NCBI GenBank assembly: GCA_002364555.1
Contig: DEYM01000129.1
Span: 1-8,490, forward strand
Length of the DNA stretch: 8,490 bases
Direction of reading: 5' to 3'
DNA from: Phycisphaerales bacterium UBA3158
Lineage (GTDB): Bacteria > Planctomycetota > Phycisphaerae > Phycisphaerales > SM1A02
The position numbers and the translations under genes were made by a program. The notes below the pieces were generated by a model, which worked only from the letters and a program-made list of their open reading frames with translations, had not been told where the DNA came from and did not search any database. This document shows positions 6,062-8,490 of this stretch, piece after piece (positions within the stretch are counted from its first letter, which is position 1; every line of letters begins with the position of its first letter).

Positions 6062-7195
6062 TCAATGCCCGAAGAGATTGCCGGTGGCGAACATGCCCTT
6101 GCTCTCGAAGTACTCGAGGGCGTCGTCGACAGTCGGAAAGATCTTCGTGGCGGTCTCGGTGATGAAAGGTGATGGTGGCTTGGCTGGCTTCCAGACCACG
6201 TAGACTTCCTTGGTGTGTTCCCAGGCGTGCTGGAGCTCTCGCTCCACACCGCTGGAGAGTGCCGGAATGCCGCCTTCCAGTTCGGGAATCAGCGAAACGA
6301 TCATGTCGCTCTGATCGATGAGCTTGAAATCCCTCATGTAGATCTGGCCATCGACATCACCGGCGATATCGAGCACTTCCTTGACGGGGAATCGGATCGG
6401 ATCCTGGCCTTTTCCGCCACCGAAGGCGTGAGGCGTGACATCGACCCACTCCTCGCCGGCCTTCTCCGCGGCAATCGCCCGGTCGAGCAGGAGCTTTTCG
6501 TCCACATCCGCCGGATCGAAGGCGATGAAGTGTTCGGCAATGGCCGCACGGAAGGCGTCGATCTCGGCGAGGACATCCGGCATGTCGACGACATGACTCA
6601 TCGGGAAGCTCGGATAGACCTTTCGCATCTCGGGACGAGTGACCAATCGAAGACAGGTCTCGAGCGTCTCCTCATGTCGGCCTCTGCTGAGAATGTAGAA
6701 ATTGTCCTGACAGCCCATCGCGTTGGCGAGCAGTTCGGTGACGATGATCTCCTCTTCACGCCAGACCATGCAGTCCTTGAGTGTCGCATCGATGTCGTGC
6801 TCGGTGTGGAGGCGGTGATGCGCCATTTCCACGTTGTCCAGAAGACAGATGAACATGTTCGGCTTCAGAAGCGACATCTGATCGAAATCGAAGGCGCTGA
6901 AGAGACCATGTCGCCAACGGAAGGTGGCATGCGTGTTCACGATCAGATCGGGATGATCGGAGACGGGTGTCGTCTGGGAGATGATGTCCTTGAAAGCGGC
7001 TCGTCGCAGGGAGGCCAGACGGCTCAATGGGAGATCCAGTATTCGCCCCGATCTGATGTCGGGCGATTCCTTGTACATCATCGATCCGACATGGAAGCAT
7101 TCCAGACGGTGCCCCCGGGTGCCTGCCAGTGAGGCCACCGATTCCAGGTAGGGCTTCTTGTCCAAACCGATCTGTCCAGTTACCACTGCGCGCAT
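6062..7195 (-). CDS. Two-domain protein: AdkA-like kinase domain with degenerate P-loop plus nucleoside deoxyribosyltransferase-like domain
   Basis: The product is 377 residues. The N-terminal part (about 1-190) resembles archaeal-type adenylate kinase (AdkA): a beta-strand and loop MRAVVTGQIGLDKK, then FHVGSMMYKE (34-43), then DLIVNTHATFRWRHG (83-97) matching the AdkA 'IVDTHST...G' region, then LKPNMFICLLDNV (110-122). The Walker A loop (7-14, GQIGLDKK) lacks the canonical G-K-S/T ending, so ATP use is doubtful. The C-terminal part (about 270-365) resembles the nucleoside 2-deoxyribosyltransferase/DNPH1 fold: YMRDFKLIDQSDMIV (286-300), then SSGVERELQHAWEHTKEVYVV (314-334). Glu320 fits the catalytic-Glu position (E-x-x-x-A) and Asp297 a supporting acid. 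A helical linker joins them. Likely cytoplasmic and acting on a nucleotide or nucleoside, but the substrate is unknown. ATG 7195 has the best ribosome site in the window. Domain calls rest on remembered family patterns. Confidence 0.8.
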   Translation of the reverse strand: MRAVVTGQIGLDKKPYLESVASLAGTRGHRLECFHVGSMMYKESPDIRSGRILDLPLSRLASLRRAAFKDIISQTTPVSDHPDLIVNTHATFRWRHGLFSAFDFDQMSLLKPNMFICLLDNVEMAHHRLHTEHDIDATLKDCMVWREEEIIVTELLANAMGCQDNFYILSRGRHEETLETCLRLVTRPEMRKVYPSFPMSHVVDMPDVLAEIDAFRAAIAEHFIAFDPADVDEKLLLDRAIAAEKAGEEWVDVTPHAFGGGKGQDPIRFPVKEVLDIAGDVDGQIYMRDFKLIDQSDMIVSLIPELEGGIPALSSGVERELQHAWEHTKEVYVVWKPAKPPSPFITETATKIFPTVDDALEYFESKGMFATGNLFGH

Positions 7196-7200
7196 GGGAA

Positions 7201-7207
7201 TCCTCTC
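7201..7207 (-). promoter_or_regulatory. Shine-Dalgarno of the kinase-like/NDT-like gene
   Basis: On the minus strand GAGAGGA ends 5 nt before the ATG at 7195. It is the only well-matched and well-spaced ribosome site I found before any gene here. It fixes the start of the fusion gene and suggests independent translation initiation after the 59-nt gap that follows dedA. Confidence 0.7.
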
Positions 7208-7254
7208 GAATCAACTGACACCTTTGCCAGAGCCTCAGGATACCGCAAGCTGAC

Positions 7255-8151
7255 TCAGGAGTCGCTCTTGGGAATGCTCTTGTTCGCTGTTGGGCCCATA
7301 ACCTCACGCAACCACGCGGCAGGAGCCCTGGGAGCCTTGATCCTGAGTTTTTTCCGTCGCCACCAGAACCAGAGCATCACGAGAATGATGGTCAGAATGA
7401 CCGCGGCCAGGATCGTCTCCTGGACATGCTTCTGCTTCGTGGTCATCGACGTCACGCCCTTGCTGATCAGCCAGCCGAATCCGAGCTGCATGCCGACGAC
7501 CGGAACAGCGGACAGCGATTCCGCGATCATGAACTTCCAGATCTTCATCCTCGCCAGCCCGGCCGCCGTGAACACGGGGGTTCGAGAGAAGGGGATGAAA
7601 CGGCTGAGAACCACGACCCATGTCCCCCATCGATCGAACTTGTACTTCACTTCGAGAATGCGTCTGGGATGGAACATCCGGCGAAAGAAGCGGAAACGCA
7701 TGATCGCCCCGGAGAACTGCCGCACGATGAGCATCCACAACGTATCGGCGAACACGACTCCGAAGTAGGCGGCGGCAATGGTCCACCAGAACGGCATCAA
7801 CTCCTGCTCCATCAGGAAACCGGCGGGAATGATGAAGGCATCCTCTCCCAACGCCATGCCGACGCCCGATGCCATCAGCAGTCCAAAGAGAAGCCATGGG
7901 CCGTAGTTGGTCAGAGCGGATTTGACCCAGCTGTGCTTGGAATCGAGTCCGGTCGATTCCTCGACGACCACCGGGGCGGAGGCGGCCTCGCTCTGAGCCA
8001 GTTCCGCCGGCGTCTCCGCGATGGCGAGCCTTGGAATACTCATTCCGAGCACAACGAACCCGACAGCGAGCAGGCATGAAATGGTCGACCACCTGCCTGG
8101 CCGCTGGAGACGTGTCATGCGAGGCATGGTAGACCATAGCCCGTTGCTCAT
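7255..8151 (-). CDS. DedA/VTT (SNARE-associated) family membrane protein with N-terminal signal-like segment
   Basis: The product is 298 residues. The core (about 85-265) is a DedA/VTT domain: GEDAFIIPAGFLM (102-114) with the conserved acidic residue in the re-entrant loop, FADTLWMLIVRQFSG (134-148) as the equivalent of 'GD..gY.iGr..G', and SRFIPFSRTPVFTAAG (183-198) with the hallmark RF-P--R and G. The last membrane span (246-264) is followed by a strongly basic tail (WWRRKKLRIK). Some members flip undecaprenyl phosphate or phosphatidylethanolamine across the membrane or support membrane potential; the substrate here is not readable. Unusually for DedA, residues 22-45 look like a cleavable signal peptide (ending RLAIA) followed by a ~35-residue acidic, Ala-rich linker. 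ATG 8151 has a weak GAGA upstream. ATGs at 8127 and 8118 are possible starts and keep the signal segment. It heads the minus-strand block. Confidence 0.9.
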   Translation of the reverse strand: MSNGLWSTMPRMTRLQRPGRWSTISCLLAVGFVVLGMSIPRLAIAETPAELAQSEAASAPVVVEESTGLDSKHSWVKSALTNYGPWLLFGLLMASGVGMALGEDAFIIPAGFLMEQELMPFWWTIAAAYFGVVFADTLWMLIVRQFSGAIMRFRFFRRMFHPRRILEVKYKFDRWGTWVVVLSRFIPFSRTPVFTAAGLARMKIWKFMIAESLSAVPVVGMQLGFGWLISKGVTSMTTKQKHVQETILAAVILTIILVMLWFWWRRKKLRIKAPRAPAAWLREVMGPTANKSIPKSDS

Positions 8152-8186
8152 GTTTCTCGTTCTGATCTGATAGCCTTTTGACGAAG
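8152..8186. promoter_or_regulatory. Short divergent intergenic region between dedA and glycerate kinase
   Basis: These 35 nt must hold, or overlap, promoters for both outward-facing genes. A tandem CTGATCTGAT occurs at 8162-8171. A TATCAG -10-like hexamer on the minus strand (8167-8172) lies 15 nt before the dedA ATG. No matched -35 is obvious at the right distance, and the TTGACG at 8178-8183 is too near the kinase ATG to act as its -35. At least one promoter probably lies inside the opposite gene. Confidence 0.35.
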
Positions 8187-8490
8187 ATGAACGTCCTCTG
8201 CGCCCCAGACAGCTTCAAGGATTCGATTTCAGCCGCGGATGCATGCCTGGCCATGGTTCGAGGTGCGGACGGACTTGTCGAATCCGCTCTCTCGTGCCCT
8301 CTTGCAGATGGTGGAGAAGGCACCATGGACGTTCTGGTGAATGCCTGCGGCGGTCGAACCATCTCAGTGGAGACTTTGGACCCTTTGGGACGTTCGATAT
8401 CCGCCAGAATCGGTTTTCTGGACGCCTCGGACATGGCCATCATCGAAATGGCACAGGCCAGTGGTCTCGAGCGACTCCGTGAAACCGAAC
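8187..8490 (+). CDS. Glycerate 2-kinase, GlxK/GarK family (3' truncated by window)
   Basis: This enzyme phosphorylates glycerate with ATP, in this family usually to 2-phosphoglycerate, feeding glycolysis from glyoxylate or serine routes. The 101 visible residues show the family's N-terminal signature: NVLCAPDSFKDSISA (2-16, with Asp8, Ser9, Lys11), the nucleotide-site motif CPLADGGEGTMD (37-48), DPLGR (65-69), and IIEMAQASGLERL (85-97) with Glu87. Full-length members have about 370-380 residues, so roughly the first quarter is present and no frame break is visible. ATG 8187 matches the expected family start. No good Shine-Dalgarno precedes it. The gene is divergent from dedA, with only 35 nt between the two start codons. 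Confidence 0.95.
   Translation, partial: MNVLCAPDSFKDSISAADACLAMVRGADGLVESALSCPLADGGEGTMDVLVNACGGRTISVETLDPLGRSISARIGFLDASDMAIIEMAQASGLERLRETE

Noticed and set aside
6215..7132. 305-codon plus-strand frame opposite the kinase-like/NDT-like gene
   Set aside because: The minus-strand gene has recognisable domains and a ribosome site. The plus-strand product resembles nothing and lacks a start signal.
8178..8183. TTGACG considered as a -35 box for the glycerate kinase
   Set aside because: It lies only 3 nt before the ATG at 8187, so it cannot serve as a -35 for that gene.
7304..8443. 379-codon minus-strand frame overlapping dedA and the glycerate kinase
   Set aside because: It runs through the DedA core in another frame and antisense to the glycerate kinase motifs. 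It is a frame shadow.

Overview
The window reads as an ordinary, tightly packed chromosomal stretch from a Gram-negative-type bacterium. Planctomycetota (Phycisphaerae-like) is my best guess, at low confidence. The reasons are a Wzy/WaaL-type O-antigen ligase, Sec signal peptides, a probable bacillithiol-pathway deacetylase, an archaeal-type adenylate-kinase-like protein, moderately GC-rich DNA, and few Shine-Dalgarno sites (only one start has a convincing one). I see no rRNA, tRNA, CRISPR array, insertion sequence or phage gene.

Layout. Positions 1-159 are the 3' end of a small protein, possibly a lipoprotein, closed by a strong intrinsic terminator (190-226). A plus-strand group follows: a 97-residue hypothetical protein (312-605), dut for dUTPase (668-1120), and a polytopic O-antigen ligase-family protein (1117-2376) that overlaps dut by 4 nt. 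A minus-strand group converges on the ligase with a 22-nt overlap. In its own transcription order it holds a DedA/VTT membrane protein (8151-7255), a two-domain protein joining an AdkA-like nucleotide-kinase domain to a deoxyribosyltransferase-like domain (7195-6062), truA for tRNA pseudouridine synthase (6024-5188), a ~700-residue exported helical protein of unknown function (5191 or 5134 to 3077), and a PIG-L/BshB1-type deacetylase (3041 or 3080 to 2355). The last plus-strand gene is a glycerate 2-kinase (from 8187, cut by the window end), separated from dedA by only 35 nt.

How they fit together. The minus-strand block looks like one transcription unit: gaps are 59 and 37 nt, then two 4-nt overlaps. 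It does not form an obvious single pathway. It mixes envelope (DedA, exported protein), RNA modification (TruA), nucleotide-like chemistry (AdkA-like/NDT-like fusion) and probably thiol metabolism (BshB1). dut plus the ligase is a second, apparently translation-coupled pair.

The most interesting items are the AdkA-like/NDT-like fusion with a degenerate P-loop, the unrecognised exported protein locked between truA and the deacetylase, a hairpin at the dut-ligase junction, and a roughly four-fold excess of GATC by hand count. I do not see convincing evidence for a new defence or mobile system.
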